NCBI GenBank assembly: GCA_017416485.1
Contig: JAFQCH010000004.1
Span: 62,001 to 126,000, forward strand
Direction: 5' to 3'
Length of the DNA stretch: 64,000 nucleotides
DNA from: Clostridia bacterium
Lineage (GTDB): Bacteria > Bacillota > Clostridia > Oscillospirales > Acutalibacteraceae
Shown: positions 36,324 to 44,611 of the stretch, in pieces
Layout: each line of letters starts with the position of its first letter
Numbering within the stretch: the first letter of the stretch is position 1
Position numbers and translations under genes: made by a program
The notes under the pieces: model-generated
Seen by the model: the letters and a program-made list of their open reading frames with translations, nothing else
What the model was told of the DNA's origin: nothing
The model's database searches: none

Positions 36324-37901
36324 GTGTTTTTTGTTATACGCAAACTGCTCACATGTGCGAGCAGTTTCCAATATAATAAAATCACAGCCCTGCTGTGCGT
36401 ATTGCTGTTGTTTGCCTCCTGCGCAACCACACTGCCCTCTGCGGCAGACCCCATACAGCCGGAAGCGCCCGAAGGCACGTTGAGTGTTCCCTACTGTTCG
36501 TCAGACAGCCTGAATCCGTTTTTTACGGAAGGTGAAGACAATGCCGTTTTATGGCCGTTGGCATTTTTGCCGCTGTATGCGTTGGACAGCAATTTCACCC
36601 CGCAACCCGTGATGGCGGCAAGCGCAACACAGACCGCAACAGAAGTGCAGGTCACGATCAAACCGGGAATTCTCACAGCCCAAGGATTGCAGCTTTCGGT
36701 TGCGGATGTGCTGTATTCATTCCGCCTTGCCAAAGAATCTCCCGCATTCAAGACACAATTGTCTGCAATAACCAATGTATCCATCGGCGCTACGTCGGAT
36801 GTGGTCGTGTTTACCCTCAAAAGACCAAACATCAATGCCTGCAGCCTTCTGACATTCCCGATCGTGCAGTACGGCACGGCAGACAGACCAACCGATCTGC
36901 CCATCGGCGCAGGGGCATATTCTTACACAAAAACCGCAGACGGCACAGAACTGACCTACAACCCGAATTATTATGACGGCAACGTGCGTGCAGCCCAAAT
37001 CAAACTTGTGGACTCTGCCGCCGATGCCTCCAAGGCATTTTCCCTGAAAAGCGAGCGTATAGATTGCAGTTTCAGCAGTCTGGCAAACGGCGAGGTGCTT
37101 CGCCTTGCCGCAACGGCAACAACCGTTCCGATGACAAACCTTGTGTTCCTCGGTGTTAATGCACAAAAGGAGCATCTGAACTCCCCTGTGTTCAGAAGAG
37201 CTGTTTCAAAACTGATCGATCGTCAATCCGTTGTAGAGCACGCGTTCTGCGGTTATGCACAGGCAACAAGTCTGCCCGTGCATCCCGATTGGAGCGCTTT
37301 ACAGACCGAAAATGCCGAAAACTTCACCACCGCCGATGTGTATGCCGCACAATCGCTGATTTCGGAATATGAAACAGGTGAAAGCGAACTGATTGACCAA
37401 GCCGACCCGACTCTGATTGAACCGCAAACACGTTATTCACTTGAGCTGATCTGTTGTGAAAACAACAACTTCAAGACCGGGGCAGCAGATCGGATTGCCG
37501 ACCAGCTTGCGGCGGCAGATATCAAAGTCAGGGTGCGCGTGATGTCGGAAGAGGCTTACTTCAAGGCCATCCGCGAAGGCAATTACGATTTATATCTCGG
37601 CGAAGTCAAACTGACGGCAGACATGAATCTTTCCGTCTTCCTTTTCCCCGGCAACCCATTGGGATGGGGAATCGACAACGAAAAAGACACCACCAATGCC
37701 GTTTGGGAATCCTACTGTGCGGGTGTTACCCCCCTCGGCGAATTTCTGCAAGCGTTTGCCGCCGAAATGCCGTTCATTCCGATTTGCTACAGGCAGGGCA
37801 TTTTCTACACATCGCGTTCGCTCGTCAATGAAGTGATCTGCACCCCCGACAATCTGTTTAACAACATTGACGAATGGGAAAAAGCAGATAAAGAAGATTA
37901 A
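36324..37901 (+). CDS. Peptide/solute-binding lipoprotein of ABC transporter family 5
   Basis: The product is an extracellular solute-binding protein (DppA/OppA type). The lipobox is LLLFASC with the lipidated Cys at residue 33. Family features are SDSLNPFF near the mature N-terminus, and the SPVFRRAVSKLIDRQSVVEHAF helix region (written in part: FRRAVSKLIDR). The length of about 525 residues fits. The start is uncertain: GTG 36324 with a G-run seven bases upstream gives a normal signal length, while TTG 36249 after AGGAAAGG would overlap ymdB and translate through a palindromic repeat. No permease or ATPase genes of this transporter type lie nearby, so the protein is an orphan. Confidence 0.8.
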   Translation: MFFVIRKLLTCASSFQYNKITALLCVLLLFASCATTLPSAADPIQPEAPEGTLSVPYCSSDSLNPFFTEGEDNAVLWPLAFLPLYALDSNFTPQPVMAASATQTATEVQVTIKPGILTAQGLQLSVADVLYSFRLAKESPAFKTQLSAITNVSIGATSDVVVFTLKRPNINACSLLTFPIVQYGTADRPTDLPIGAGAYSYTKTADGTELTYNPNYYDGNVRAAQIKLVDSAADASKAFSLKSERIDCSFSSLANGEVLRLAATATTVPMTNLVFLGVNAQKEHLNSPVFRRAVSKLIDRQSVVEHAFCGYAQATSLPVHPDWSALQTENAENFTTADVYAAQSLISEYETGESELIDQADPTLIEPQTRYSLELICCENNNFKTGAADRIADQLAAADIKVRVRVMSEEAYFKAIREGNYDLYLGEVKLTADMNLSVFLFPGNPLGWGIDNEKDTTNAVWESYCAGVTPLGEFLQAFAAEMPFIPICYRQGIFYTSRSLVNEVICTPDNLFNNIDEWEKADKED

Positions 37902-38491
37902 AAAAAGCCGGATGCAGTTTTTGCATCCGGTTTTGTGTTGTCTATTACAATATAATCGTTTTGTTGCGCCATATCGAGTTTGGGAAGATACATTTTCATA
38001 TCGTCCTCAATGGCACCGATGGCTTTGGTGGCACTCTGCGCGGTGAAAGAAAGTTTGCCGACCAGTTCTGCCGCTGCCGCATCGGGCGGAATGTGCAAAT
38101 ACACACGCAACACAAAATCCTGCGGGTTTGCACGCGAATAAGAAATGGGGGCTTCCAACACAACTACCGCATTGTGCTCATCCTTCAGCATGCCCTGTGT
38201 TTTGACGGAAAAGCCGTCCACCGTGTAGGTGTAAGGAGAAAAGTTCCATGTATTTGCCGTTGCATCAATCAGAACACAGCACCACTCGGAACGGTCTTCC
38301 TGCAAAGGGAAGAAGGTGTCGTCCTGCGTGACCTCGCTGACGGTCACGCTTTTAACGGAAAAGTCGGTGCGGTTGCCGTCGCCTTCCAGCGAAAAGGCCG
38401 CCGCCGTCATGGTCAGCACGCCTACACAGCCAACGGCAACGCAGATGCTGAGCATGGAATAAAAGATTTTTGTAAAACGCCGAAGCAACAT
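37898..38491 (-). CDS. Hypothetical secreted or anchored protein
   Basis: The 197-residue protein has a hydrophobic segment at residues 8-32 (signal peptide ending TAAA-F, or an anchor) and a beta-rich extracellular domain with two adjacent Cys (WCCVLID). The middle region resembles lipoprotein-type immunoglobulin-like domains, but I do not recognise a family. The last dozen codons (DAKTASGFF) are encoded by the terminator hairpin at 37908, and the stop codon overlaps that of the convergent binding-protein gene by four bases. ATG 38491 is preferred because AGGAA lies just upstream. Confidence 0.65.
   Translation of the reverse strand: MLLRRFTKIFYSMLSICVAVGCVGVLTMTAAAFSLEGDGNRTDFSVKSVTVSEVTQDDTFFPLQEDRSEWCCVLIDATANTWNFSPYTYTVDGFSVKTQGMLKDEHNAVVVLEAPISYSRANPQDFVLRVYLHIPPDAAAAELVGKLSFTAQSATKAIGAIEDDMKMYLPKLDMAQQNDYIVIDNTKPDAKTASGFF
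37908..37937. terminator. Terminator hairpin inside the 3' end of the convergent hypothetical gene
   Basis: CCGGATGCA, loop GTTTT, TGCATCCGG, then TTTT. It terminates the binding-protein gene on the plus strand, and on the minus strand it is translated as the C-terminus of the facing gene. Confidence 0.75.
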
Positions 38492-38770
38492 TTTTCCTAC
38501 TTTCTGTTTAAAATTACATACCAATTTATAATTATAAAAAATATTATTCCTTTTGTCAAGAAAAATAATCGAAAAAATTAAGTCATTTTTAACAATGCTT
38601 ATAATATATATTTGTACACCTTAAACAAAATTCCCGATTGGCTGACAAATCCGCGCAAATGCTTGACAATTGCTATTCACCTCCCTATAATGCGAAATAA
38701 GAGTATAAAAAACATATACTCGGTTGTGCTGATTTTTGCGGGTGTTCCGCAAACAGAAGGGGTGATCGTT

Positions 38771-41020
38771 ATGAACACATTATTCAACCGACCCGTGCCC
38801 GACAGTCTGAAAAAAGCATTCAACGCAGAATTTTCTGAACAAGAACCGCTGTTTTGTGTTGTCGGCGATCTGAATCTGCAAGCAAAATACGGCGACAGCC
38901 TGTTGGCGTTTACCAAAACGCATATCATTGCTTTTGATCAAACGCACGAAAAATCTCCTGTTTGTGTTGCCATTGCCGACATTGAGGAAGCAAAAGTCAA
39001 AAGAATGTACGGCAATGCCATGTTCCGTGTCAAATGCAAAGACGGCAAACGCATGTCTTTGCAGCGCTTTTCGTATGCCGCGGCGAATGTGGCGGATGCG
39101 GCGGCGGAATACGTTAATTCCGTAAACGCAGAAGGCTGGAGCGAAGACCTTGTTGAGGTTGTGAAATCAGTTTATCACAAACAGCGTTCCTTTTGCCCGA
39201 AATGCGGCAGAAAACTTCCCTCCCCCGATGCCGACTGCATCAACTGCTCAAGCAAAGGGCACATTCTTTCCAAACTTTCCAAATACATTGCGGGCGAAAA
39301 GAAAGGGCTGATTGTCTGTCTGCTTCTTTCCATTTTCACAACTGCAATGGCACTTGTTCCCCCGTATATCACCAGCATCATGGTGGACGATGTATTGCCG
39401 AACAAAGATGCGCAAGGCCTTATCAATGTAATTCTGATTCTTGTGATCTGCTATGTTCTGCAATATGCAGTGACAGGCTTCCGTTCCTATCTGCTTCGTG
39501 TGACAGGCTCGCGCATCGTCATCAGCCTGAAAAAGGACATTTACGAAAAAGCGCAGTATCTGCCGATGTCGTTCTATGACAAGACCTCCACGGGTTCGGT
39601 CATCAACCGCATCAACTCCGATACTTCCACCTTACAGCAATTTATTCTTAAGATCACGCAGGAAGCCGTTGTGCAGTTCTTTATGCTGTTCGGCATTCTT
39701 GCCATCATGCTTGCCATGAACTGGAAACTGACTCTGATTTCACTGATTCCCGTTCCGTTGGTTGCGCTGACGGGCAGATTCTTCGGCAAAAAGTTGGGGC
39801 CGAAGTACATGCGCATCTGGAGAAGATCGTCTGCCATTTCCACCATTCTTGCCGACACCATTCCCGGCATCCGCGTGGTCAAGGCATTCACAAACGAAAA
39901 AGCCGCCGTGCACAAGTTTGAAGCATACTGCGACGACTGGCTCAGCGAAGACAAGGTGGTTGCCAAGGTTTCGGGCTTCTTCCCCGCTTTCATGACCTTC
40001 CTTGTCACCTGCGGTTCACTGATTATCTGGTTTTTGGGCGGTCAGAGCATCATCAGCGGTGAAGAAGGATTCTCCATCGGTATCCTCGTTTCCTTCATTT
40101 CCTATGCAAGCATGTTCTACAATCCCGTAAACTTCTTTGCAAATCTGTCTGACTCCTATCAGAACACATTGGCATCGGTCGAAAAAATTATGGACATTCT
40201 GGATGCCGAGCCCGAACACGACTTTGCAAAGGGCGAATATCCCGACCGCATTGAAGGCAAAATCGAATTCAAAAATGTCAACTTCTCGTTTGACCGTTCC
40301 AAAAAGGTTCTTTCCAATATCAACCTCACCATTGAACCGGGTGACATCGTCGGTATTGTCGGCACAACAGGTTCGGGTAAATCCACCCTTATTAACCTTT
40401 TGATGCGCTATTATGACGAATACGACGGCGAAATCCTCATTGACGGCAAAAACATCAAAGACATCGACATGGCGTACTACCGTTCGCAGATCGGTTTTGT
40501 GCAGCAGGATCCCATGATGTTCCGTGATACCGTTTTCAACAACATCGCCTACGGCTCACCGAATGTTCGGGTGGAACAGGTGTTGCACGCGGCAGACATT
40601 GCCAATGCCCACGGATTTATCTGCAAACTGCCCGACGGGTATGACACCATGCTCGGCGAACGCGGTGTCGGCCTTTCCGGCGGTGAACGGCAGCGTGTTT
40701 CCATCGCCCGTGCCATTCTCAAGAACCCCGGTATTCTCTTCTTTGATGAAGCCACGGCGGCTGTGGACAGCGAAACCGAAAACCTGATTCAGACCGCGAT
40801 TGAAAGACTCATCCGCGGCAGAACCACCATCATGATCGCACACCGTCTTTCGACACTTCGCAAGGCAAACAAGATCGTGGTTGTGGACAAGGGCGAGATC
40901 ATCGAATGCGGACCGCCCGAAGAACTGCTTGCCATGAAGGGCAAATATTACAAACTTGTGCAGATTCAGTCTATGGGTGAAAAACTGCTGGCTGCAAAAG
41001 CCGAAGAAAATTTTGAATAA
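38771..41020 (+). CDS. ABC exporter with N-terminal PH-like and zinc-ribbon extension (DUF1854-associated type)
   Basis: The 749-residue half-transporter carries an unusual 165-residue N-terminal addition. Residues 1-125 look like a PH-like beta domain (MFRVKCKDGKRMSLQRFS), then comes a zinc ribbon with C142-P-K-C145 and C156-I-N-C159. A typical ABC permease (about 180-480) and ATPase follow: Walker A GTTGSGKS, signature LSGGERQR, Walker B ILFFDEAT. ATG 38771 after AAGGGGTGATC is chosen; an earlier reading starts in the AT-rich leader. The next gene encodes a DUF1854 protein; ABC-DUF1854 pairs are known elsewhere, for instance next to cyanophycin genes in proteobacteria. The substrate is unknown. 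Confidence 0.85.
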   Translation: MNTLFNRPVPDSLKKAFNAEFSEQEPLFCVVGDLNLQAKYGDSLLAFTKTHIIAFDQTHEKSPVCVAIADIEEAKVKRMYGNAMFRVKCKDGKRMSLQRFSYAAANVADAAAEYVNSVNAEGWSEDLVEVVKSVYHKQRSFCPKCGRKLPSPDADCINCSSKGHILSKLSKYIAGEKKGLIVCLLLSIFTTAMALVPPYITSIMVDDVLPNKDAQGLINVILILVICYVLQYAVTGFRSYLLRVTGSRIVISLKKDIYEKAQYLPMSFYDKTSTGSVINRINSDTSTLQQFILKITQEAVVQFFMLFGILAIMLAMNWKLTLISLIPVPLVALTGRFFGKKLGPKYMRIWRRSSAISTILADTIPGIRVVKAFTNEKAAVHKFEAYCDDWLSEDKVVAKVSGFFPAFMTFLVTCGSLIIWFLGGQSIISGEEGFSIGILVSFISYASMFYNPVNFFANLSDSYQNTLASVEKIMDILDAEPEHDFAKGEYPDRIEGKIEFKNVNFSFDRSKKVLSNINLTIEPGDIVGIVGTTGSGKSTLINLLMRYYDEYDGEILIDGKNIKDIDMAYYRSQIGFVQQDPMMFRDTVFNNIAYGSPNVRVEQVLHAADIANAHGFICKLPDGYDTMLGERGVGLSGGERQRVSIARAILKNPGILFFDEATAAVDSETENLIQTAIERLIRGRTTIMIAHRLSTLRKANKIVVVDKGEIIECGPPEELLAMKGKYYKLVQIQSMGEKLLAAKAEENFE

Positions 41021-41032
41021 GGAGGGAGCAGC

Positions 41033-41518
41033 ATGATACTTTTTATTGAAGGTCCCGAAGTGAAACTGACCGTCAACGACGGCATTTTCCTTGACGTTGA
41101 TTTTGCCACGGGCGAACATTTTGATATGCTTGAACCGCATTGTCTGTTCCCCATCAGCGGCAGAAACAAATACATTGTTCTGCTCGACAGCGAAGGCGAG
41201 CAAATTGCCGTTGTGCGCGATATGGATCAGTTGCTTCCCGAATCCAAACAGGCCATGGAAGACTGCCTGCGCGAATATTACATGATGCCGCGCATCAAAC
41301 GCTTTATTGAAATGAGCGAAAAATTCAAAATCTGGATGTGGACCTGCGAAACCGACAGAGGCATTATCACCTTTGAAATCCGCAACCACATCACCGCCGT
41401 CAAACCCTTGTATGACGGTCGCATTCTCATCAAGGATGCCAACGATAACCGTTACGAAATCCCCGATATCAAGCAACTCGACAAAAAGAGCTATAAAATG
41501 CTCGCACCCAAGATTTAA
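41033..41518 (+). CDS. DUF1854 protein, partner of the ABC exporter
   Basis: This 161-residue soluble protein fits DUF1854: an early SGRNKYIVLLDSEGEQIAVV beta region, then EDCLREYYMMPRIKRF, the marker WMWTCETDRGIITFEIR, and a final DIKQLDKKSYKML. The family is found beside ABC transporters with the same extended N-terminus and is thought to be an accessory subunit; its biochemistry is not established. AAGGAGGGAG precedes ATG 41033. It is 12 bases from the exporter and 17 from the darA-like gene, so co-transcription is expected. Confidence 0.8.
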   Translation: MILFIEGPEVKLTVNDGIFLDVDFATGEHFDMLEPHCLFPISGRNKYIVLLDSEGEQIAVVRDMDQLLPESKQAMEDCLREYYMMPRIKRFIEMSEKFKIWMWTCETDRGIITFEIRNHITAVKPLYDGRILIKDANDNRYEIPDIKQLDKKSYKMLAPKI

Positions 41519-41535
41519 TTTAAGGAGAAAAACAC

Positions 41536-41862
41536 ATGAAACTGATTATTGCTATTGTTAACAACGAAGACAGCGCTGTTGTGAGCGCCGCCCTCACCCG
41601 CGAGCATTTTACCGTGACCAAACTTTCCACAACAGGCGGTTTCCTGATGGTTGGCAACACCACCTTCCTCATCGGTGCGGAAGATAATGACGTTGCCCGC
41701 GTGAAAGACATCATCGGCAAATTCTCGCAGACCCGCACCCACAATCCGTCCTCGACCGCTTCCTACGGCAGAGGCTTTGCGGAAGGTGCCATGGATGCCC
41801 CTGTCACTGTCGGCGGTGCAACCGTGTTTGTGCTCAGCGTCGATTCCATGGAGAAATATTAA
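41536..41862 (+). CDS. darA: Cyclic di-AMP receptor, PII-like (DarA/PstA)
   Basis: The 108-residue protein matches the DarA/PstA family of PII-like trimers that bind c-di-AMP. It starts MKLIIAIVNNEDS and has the ligand region TTGGFLMVGNTTFLIG, in which the Gly-Gly-Phe and the Asn-Thr-Thr are typical. A flexible T-loop-like stretch rich in Thr, Ser and Gly follows (about residues 65-88), and the final strand is VTVGGATVFVLSV. AAGGAG precedes ATG 41536. Its place in an operon with an ABC exporter and DUF1854 is unusual and suggests that c-di-AMP, an osmotic and wall-stress signal, controls that exporter. Confidence 0.92.
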   Translation: MKLIIAIVNNEDSAVVSAALTREHFTVTKLSTTGGFLMVGNTTFLIGAEDNDVARVKDIIGKFSQTRTHNPSSTASYGRGFAEGAMDAPVTVGGATVFVLSVDSMEKY

Positions 41863-41872
41863 GGTAAAAACA

Positions 41873-42658
41873 ATGACTACATACAAACTCTGGAAAAAAA
41901 CACCGGGGCTTTGCAAAGAAAAGCCGGTGCTCGAATACTACCCCGCAAAAAACAAGAAGACGGATGCCTGCTTTGTGATTCTTCCGGGCGGCGGCTATGG
42001 CATGCGCGCCGAACACGAAGGCAAAGGCTATGCAGAAATGCTCAATGAAATGGGACTGGATGCTTTCGTTTGCCAGTACCGTGTCAGCCCCCACCGCTTC
42101 CCCTTGCCGCTTCTGGATGCAAGACGTGCACTGCGTTTTGTAAGAAGCCAGGCAGAAGAATTCGGCATCGACCCTGACAAAATCGCCATCATGGGTTCTT
42201 CCGCAGGCGGTCATCTTGCCGCCTTGACTTCGACCTATCGTGAAATGATCGATTTTGAAGGCGAAGATGAAATTGACTGTTTCAAATTCCTCCCCGATGC
42301 CACGGTGCTTTGCTATCCCGTTATATGGGAAGTGGATGACAGTGCAATCACCCACGAGGGTTCATACAAGAATCTGTTGGGCGAACGCTTTGATGAACTG
42401 AATGCAGCAGTGAACCCCGCAAAACTGGTCTGTGACACCACGCCGCCTGCATTTTTGTGGCATACCTCCGACGATGCTGCCGTGAATGTCTGCAACAGTT
42501 TCCGCTACGGCGAAGCACTGCGCAATCAAAACATTCCGTTTGAAATGCACGTCTTCCCCTGCGGACCGCACGGTCTTGGTGTTGCCAAGGACAGAGAAAA
42601 CATTCATCAGTGGGTACATTTGCTCGAAATGTGGCTCAAAACAATGAACTGGCTGTAA
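41873..42658 (+). CDS. Alpha/beta-hydrolase esterase (BD-FAE/acetyl-esterase type)
   Basis: The 261-residue cytoplasmic protein has ILPGGGYGM (oxyanion hole), GSSAGGHLAAL (nucleophile Ser), HTSDDAAV (Asp) and CGPHGLG (His). It is like xylan or sugar acetylesterases and the kynurenine-formamidase-like hydrolases. ATG 41873 follows an AAGG just ten bases after the darA stop codon, and a strong terminator follows, so this is the fourth gene of the ABC-DUF1854-darA operon. How an esterase fits with the rest is unclear. Confidence 0.85.
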   Translation: MTTYKLWKKTPGLCKEKPVLEYYPAKNKKTDACFVILPGGGYGMRAEHEGKGYAEMLNEMGLDAFVCQYRVSPHRFPLPLLDARRALRFVRSQAEEFGIDPDKIAIMGSSAGGHLAALTSTYREMIDFEGEDEIDCFKFLPDATVLCYPVIWEVDDSAITHEGSYKNLLGERFDELNAAVNPAKLVCDTTPPAFLWHTSDDAAVNVCNSFRYGEALRNQNIPFEMHVFPCGPHGLGVAKDRENIHQWVHLLEMWLKTMNWL

Positions 42659-42667
42659 AAAAAATGA

Positions 42668-42697
42668 AAGGGGCTGTAAACACAGTCCCTTGTTTTT
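42668..42697 (+). terminator. Intrinsic terminator of the ABC-DUF1854-darA operon
   Basis: AAGGGGCTGT, loop AAAC, ACAGTCCCTT, then GTTTTT. Confidence 0.85.
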
Positions 42698-43006
42698 AAA
42701 TTACGGTTTGTCTGCTTCGCAGAAATGCAAAATACAAAATGGAAAATGCAAAATTAAAGGAATGGCGTTGCCATTATAGAAGATATAATTTTTGGTTTTG
42801 CTGTTTCAAATTTCAGTTTGAACCAAATCTTTACAATCAATATTGCATATTTTTTGCTATTAAGTGTTTAAGTTGTTGTAATTTGTTTTCCTTTATGTGA
42901 TTTCTTCATGCTCTAAAATCGGAGCGAAGCGACCCGATAATTTTGCATTTTCCATTTTGCATTTTGCATTTCGTTCTGTTGAAAACAGCCCGACAAACCG
43001 TAATTT
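42698..43006. repeat. MITE-like interspersed element, copy 1
   Basis: The outer inverted ends AAATTACGGTTTGTC (42698-42712) and GACAAACCGTAATTT (42992-43006) are exact. Inside them are 34-bp inverted repeats at 42723-42756 and 42938-42971 with a single mismatch, built of AAATGCAAAATG-type words. The AT-rich core has no reading frame. The core, including GGCGTTGCCATT near the left and GCGACCCGATAATT near the right, is shared with copy 2 at 56654. The element fills the gap between the operon terminator and the egsA gene. Confidence 0.85.
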
Positions 43007-43039
43007 ACCAAATCAAACCACACAATCAGGTGATCAATT

Positions 43040-44329
43040 ATGGACTTAACAAGCTTATTACAAAAAATGCAGAACTGTCCCTGCGGAAAAAAACATGAAT
43101 GCGACCTGAAGGATGTTGCCGTCGGCAGCGGTCTTTTGAAGCAGACAGCCGAAATTCTGAAAAAAAACAACTTCCCGACCGATATTCTTGTGGTCGCTGA
43201 CAACAACACCTTAAAAGCCGCGGACGGGATTCTTGACATTTTAAAGACAGGCGGATTCCATATCAAAACAAAATTCTTTGATGACCTGCGTGTTGCAGAA
43301 TACGAAGAAGCCGAAAACATTGCAAAACTTTCTGCCGATGTGGACGGTATTCTCTCCGTCGGCACAGGCTCGCTCAATGACATCTGCCGCCGTGCCGCAT
43401 TCGTTGCGGATAAAGACTTTGCCATTTTTGCAACCGCCCCGTCCATGGACGGTTTTGCTTCGGTCACAAGTCCGCTGATGGCAAACAATTTCAAAATATC
43501 TTACCCTGCAAAGCAGCCGTCCGTCATCATCGGTGACACGGCAATTCTTGCAAAAGCCCCCGTCGAACTCAAAAGCGCAGGCTTCGGGGATATGATCGCA
43601 AAATACACAGCACTCACCGACTGGAAACTTGCAAAACTGACGGTCGGCGAAGCCATGTGCGAAAATGTGGCATCGGTCACAAGGGACGGACTTATGCGTG
43701 CGATCTCGCTTGCCGACAAGGTGACAAGCGAAGACGAAGAAGCCGCAGGCGCAATTTTTGAAGGCTTAATTCTGACAGGTCTTGCCATGAAACTCGGCGA
43801 CACCACCCGTGCCGCTTCGGGTGCGGAGCATGTGGTTTCGCATTTCTGGGAATGCAAAAAATTGGAACAAGGGCTTCTTTCGGATTTCCACGGCAAAAAA
43901 TGCGGTGTCGCCACGTTGATGTGCATCCGGCTTTACAAAGAACTCGCCAAAATTGAAAATCCCGTTTTTGTTAAAGATTCGACCGACTGGGATAAGGTTT
44001 ACGAAATATACGGTGAAAACTTCCGCAGCGAAGTGGAAAAATACAACACCCCGACCGTCACGGACGAAACAAGTCCCGAAATATTAACGCAGAATTGGCA
44101 GGAAATCCGCCGCATCATCAACGAAGAATTGCCATCCGTGGAAGAACTGACGGCTCTTATGAAACAGGCAGGCTGCGCAACAACGGCAAAAGAAATCGGC
44201 GTTGCGGATAACCTTGCGGTGCTCGGCTTGCAGTATCACCCCTATATGCGCCACCGCATGATGCTGACCCGTCTTGTGCCTATGTTTAACGGCATTAAAA
44301 TCGATTGGAACACAATGGCGGGGATTTGA
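43040..44329 (+). CDS. egsA: sn-Glycerol-1-phosphate dehydrogenase (EgsA/AraM family)
   Basis: The 429-residue protein fits the bacterial AraM/EgsA family, which reduces dihydroxyacetone phosphate to sn-glycerol-1-phosphate with NAD(P)H and a metal ion. GTGSLNDICR is the dinucleotide-binding loop and ATAPSMDGFAS is a strong family signature. The metal ligands are expected at Asp in GFGDMIAKYT, His in GAEHVVSHFWE and His in FHGKKCG. An N-terminal Cys-rich piece (CPCGKKHEC) is present. The ATG at 43040 has AGGTGATC upstream. The product would supply an archaeal-type glycerol stereoisomer; no prenyltransferase of the PcrB type lies in the window, so its use here is unknown. Confidence 0.9.
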   Translation: MDLTSLLQKMQNCPCGKKHECDLKDVAVGSGLLKQTAEILKKNNFPTDILVVADNNTLKAADGILDILKTGGFHIKTKFFDDLRVAEYEEAENIAKLSADVDGILSVGTGSLNDICRRAAFVADKDFAIFATAPSMDGFASVTSPLMANNFKISYPAKQPSVIIGDTAILAKAPVELKSAGFGDMIAKYTALTDWKLAKLTVGEAMCENVASVTRDGLMRAISLADKVTSEDEEAAGAIFEGLILTGLAMKLGDTTRAASGAEHVVSHFWECKKLEQGLLSDFHGKKCGVATLMCIRLYKELAKIENPVFVKDSTDWDKVYEIYGENFRSEVEKYNTPTVTDETSPEILTQNWQEIRRIINEELPSVEELTALMKQAGCATTAKEIGVADNLAVLGLQYHPYMRHRMMLTRLVPMFNGIKIDWNTMAGI

Positions 44330-44330
44330 C

Positions 44331-44359
44331 TTGCGCTGATACATAAAATGTGATATACT
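44331..44359 (+). promoter_or_regulatory. Promoter for the DUF3791-DUF3990 cassette
   Basis: TTGCGC (44331-44336), 17 bases, TATACT (44354-44359), right after the egsA stop codon. Confidence 0.55.
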
Positions 44360-44392
44360 ATAAACAATTACGGAAAGGGAGTGAAATGCGCA

Positions 44393-44611
44393 ATGACAAA
44401 AAGCGAACTTGAATTTGCCATTTTCTGCGTTGAAAATACGGCGGCTGTTTTGCAAAAGGATGCCGTTGATGTTTACCGTGCATGGACCGCAAAAAGCCGT
44501 TTTTTGTATGACTTTATCATTCCCGAATATGAAACCCTGCACAGTCAGGACAAAAACTATATCATTGATATTCTTTTGCGTGCAATGCAGGAATGGGGGG
44601 TTGCGGTATGA
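44393..44611 (+). CDS. DUF3791-like small protein
   Basis: The 72-residue protein is helical and acidic. It looks like DUF3791, with ELEFAIFCVEN at the start, then FLYDFIIPEYETLHSQDK and IIDILLRAMQEWG. The ATG at 44393 is used; AAAGGGAG lies 12 bases upstream, slightly far, while a GTG at 44381 touches that site. Its stop codon overlaps the ATG of the next gene (ATGA), so translation is coupled. Small proteins of this type are found beside DUF3990 proteins and may neutralise or support them. Confidence 0.72.
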   Translation: MTKSELEFAIFCVENTAAVLQKDAVDVYRAWTAKSRFLYDFIIPEYETLHSQDKNYIIDILLRAMQEWGVAV

